From NCBI GenBank assembly GCA_002470275.1, contig DKNY01000043.1:5871-13313 (forward strand): a stretch of 7,443 nucleotides of DNA, in the 5' to 3' direction. Shown one piece after another: positions 6,289 through 7,443 of the stretch. The position numbers and the translations under genes were made by a program. Within the stretch, counting starts at the first letter, position 1. Each line of letters starts with the position of its first letter. Origin of the DNA: Gammaproteobacteria bacterium UBA7376. GTDB taxonomy: Bacteria; Pseudomonadota; Gammaproteobacteria; Pseudomonadales; Azotimanducaceae. A model generated the notes under the pieces. The model had not been told where the DNA came from and searched no databases. It worked only from the letters and a program-made list of their open reading frames with translations.

Positions 6289-7121
6289 TACTCTCCTCCC
6301 TTGTTAAAATCGATAACGGACGCCAGGTAAGGTGAGCGACGATAACCCAGGGGCGCATAGCCCTTGGCCGCCAAACGCTCCCTTGCTGGATTGAGGGGTA
6401 GCGCATAGTTCCGCTTTCTGGCGCATAAGGCGTAGGACTCCCCCAGGGGAATCTGCTTTAGCCGTTTCGTCATGGCCGTGTCCCAACCCCGGCGCAGGAA
6501 GGCTGATTTCAGAGCCTCAAAACCAGCTCGGCGGGCTAACGACGTTATAAACCGAGGCACTGAACGGTGTCGCCAACTCGGCAGCCGGTACCCAAAGTAC
6601 GTGGGTTGCTGTTCAAGCTCCAGATTCAACAAGGCCAGCCAATCAAAGAGCCTGATGGGGCTCACCGGACGCAGACCGGCCAGCTCATCGCCCCGAACCC
6701 GGCCATAGAGGGCACGCAGGCCCATAAGGCTGTAGGGGTTCAAGCCGCAAATAATCAGTCGCCCCCCCGGCGCAAGCACACGGGCCGCCTCGCGGATGGT
6801 GGCGCGCGGATCGGCCGTCTGCTCCAGCGCATGATGCAGCACCAGGCCGTCAATGCTGCCACTGGCGAAGGGCAGCGAGGTTCCGTCCAGGCGAACCTGG
6901 GCTATCTCGGGTAGGGGCGATGCGCCCGCGCAGGCTAAAATCGGCAGCCTGACCATGCAGGTGTGCATTTCTTCCGCCAACGCAGGCGCATCACCAATCC
7001 AAAGCAGGCTCTCACCATGAATTCGCCGGATCATAGGCTGCAGCACCGGCCGCTGCCTTTCGATTAGGGAAAGCCCAAGGGCACTCTCCCAAAGCCCCTG
7101 TGGGGGTGCTTTATCGCGCAT
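6288..7121 (-). CDS. yafS: YafS-like class I SAM-dependent methyltransferase-fold protein
   Basis: A 277-residue protein with the methyltransferase_11-type core. Supporting blocks are [20 protein letters not shown] (78-97), [20 protein letters not shown] (99-118) and the strand [11 protein letters not shown] (119-129). The position also fits: in E. coli and pseudomonads a YafS-like gene sits just upstream of rnhA. The nucleotide-binding loop, normally rich in glycines (GxGxG), reads [14 protein letters not shown] (39-52) and lacks that pattern, so cofactor binding is doubtful. Substrate is unknown. I chose the ATG at 7121, which has GAGGAG (7135-7130) 8 nt upstream. An in-frame GTG at 7166 with GGGAG (7176-7172) 5 nt upstream would add 15 polar residues. 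It is first gene of the operon with rnhA and dnaQ, and its last codons contain the rnhA ribosome site. Confidence 0.82.
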   Translation of the reverse strand: MRDKAPPQGLWESALGLSLIERQRPVLQPMIRRIHGESLLWIGDAPALAEEMHTCMVRLPILACAGASPLPEIAQVRLDGTSLPFASGSIDGLVLHHALEQTADPRATIREAARVLAPGGRLIICGLNPYSLMGLRALYGRVRGDELAGLRPVSPIRLFDWLALLNLELEQQPTYFGYRLPSWRHRSVPRFITSLARRAGFEALKSAFLRRGWDTAMTKRLKQIPLGESYALCARKRNYALPLNPARERLAAKGYAPLGYRRSPYLASVIDFNKGGE

Positions 7122-7237
7122 CTGTTCGGCTCCTCGGCTGTTCTTTTGCGGATGGCTATCAGTCACGGCGACTCCCAGAAAACCCTAGTCTACGGCCCCG
7201 GCCGCCAGCAGGCCAGCCTCCCACGCTTCAGCCACCA

Positions 7238-7267
7238 TTCATAACTTATGCCAACTCCAACATCCAA
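7238..7267 (-). promoter_or_regulatory. Weak candidate sigma-70 promoter for the yafS-rnhA-dnaQ operon
   Basis: On the minus strand, TTGGAT (7267-7262) and TATGAA (7243-7238) are separated by 18 nt, upstream of both possible yafS starts and inside an AT-rich stretch. The -35 match is poor (3 of 6) and the -10 is moderate, so this is only the best pair I can see in a region where a promoter is expected. Confidence 0.2.
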
Positions 7268-7378
7268 GATTGAAAGTGCGAACTAGTTCACAAAACGAAT
7301 TTTAAACGTTAGAAATTATGATTTTTCAGAGACAAATGAGGATTGTTAGGTTATGACTATCTCAAGCAGAGTCTAGCT

Positions 7379-7418
7379 GTTAGGCGAGATTTGCGGGCGC
7401 AAAGGGCGAACCGCTAAC
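7379..7418. repeat. Nested imperfect dyad near the right edge
   Basis: The inner repeat is TTTGCG (7390-7395), GG, CGCAAA (7398-7403), perfect over six bases per arm. Outside it, GTTAG (7379-7383) is complementary to CTAAC (7414-7418), and CG (7385-7386) to CG (7412-7413) with one bulged G (7384). The element could fold as a cruciform or RNA hairpin with an internal loop. There is no T run after it on the plus strand, so it is not a standard terminator. Identity unknown. Confidence 0.35.
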
Positions 7419-7443
7419 CGAAGCCGAGTGAGCAACAAAAAAG

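Larger units (their letters stand above)
7167..7443. other. Gene-free, partly AT-rich right end of the window
   Basis: No coding frame of useful length is visible on either strand; ATG-initiated plus-strand frames at 7248 and 7318 end after 12 codons. From about 7236 to 7370 the sequence is clearly richer in A/T than the genes to the left. It contains a 10-bp palindrome GAACTAGTTC (7280-7289). The block GTTAG recurs at 7308, 7345 and 7379, the last two as TGTTAGG 34 bp apart. The gene usually found divergent from yafS in related genomes, gloB, does not begin here. The A run at 7437-7442 would be a T run on the minus strand and may belong to the terminator of a minus-strand gene beyond the edge, which cannot be judged. 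Confidence 0.5.

Noticed and set aside
7345..7418. GTTAGGT and GTTAGGC match the GTTRRRY core of integron attC sites
   Set aside because: The required RYYYAAC partner is not found at a suitable distance in the right orientation; the nearby complementary CTAAC lies on the wrong side (GTT...AAC instead of AAC...GTT), and no cassette gene is visible.
1..7443. Frequent CTAG tetranucleotides (about twenty by eye), which enterics avoid
   Set aside because: The count is not far below what base composition would give; useful only as a hint that the host is not an enteric, not as a feature.

Overview
The window is a stretch of conserved chromosome from a moderately GC-rich gammaproteobacterium, most likely of the Pseudomonas/Oceanospirillales type rather than an enteric. 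Every gene finds its closest remembered match in gammaproteobacterial families: SohB, NhaB, NudC, YafS-RnhA-DnaQ and AcuI/YhdH. rnhA and dnaQ run in the same direction with overlapping ends. In E. coli these two genes are divergent, while in pseudomonads and relatives they are co-directional. No phage, transposon, CRISPR or defence gene is visible. Nearly the whole window is housekeeping DNA, packed with only short gaps.

Layout. Positions 11-2096 (minus strand) hold sohB, an inner-membrane S49 protease, followed 4 nt later by acuI, an acrylyl-CoA reductase-like oxidoreductase. A 126-bp divergent gap (2097-2222) separates sohB from a small plus-strand SCP2-fold gene (2223-2576). That gene's 3' end overlaps by 26 bp the 3' end of nudC (2551-3387, minus), which encodes the NADH pyrophosphatase and NAD-cap RNA decapping enzyme. 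A 226-bp divergent gap (3388-3613) precedes nhaB (3614-5116, plus), a Na+/H+ antiporter. nhaB ends tail to tail, 24 bp away, with a minus-strand operon read yafS-like methyltransferase > rnhA > dnaQ (7121 down to 5141). That operon is joined by a TAGTG and an ATGA junction. The right end (7167-7443) has no gene and turns AT-rich.

Functionally the genes are mixed. rnhA and dnaQ serve genome maintenance (RNA:DNA hybrid removal and polymerase III proofreading). nudC acts on NAD(H) and NAD-capped RNA. nhaB handles sodium and pH homeostasis. sohB serves envelope proteolysis, and acuI detoxifies acryloyl-CoA.

The part least explained by ordinary annotation is the nhaB 5' region. It can fold into a 12-bp basal helix enclosing smaller hairpins, ends in a T run, and is followed by a hairpin that touches the nhaB ribosome binding site. 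The same stretch also carries an open frame whose stop overlaps the nhaB start as ATGA. Which of these is real cannot be settled from one sequence. The AT-rich right end with a nested dyad is the second place to look.
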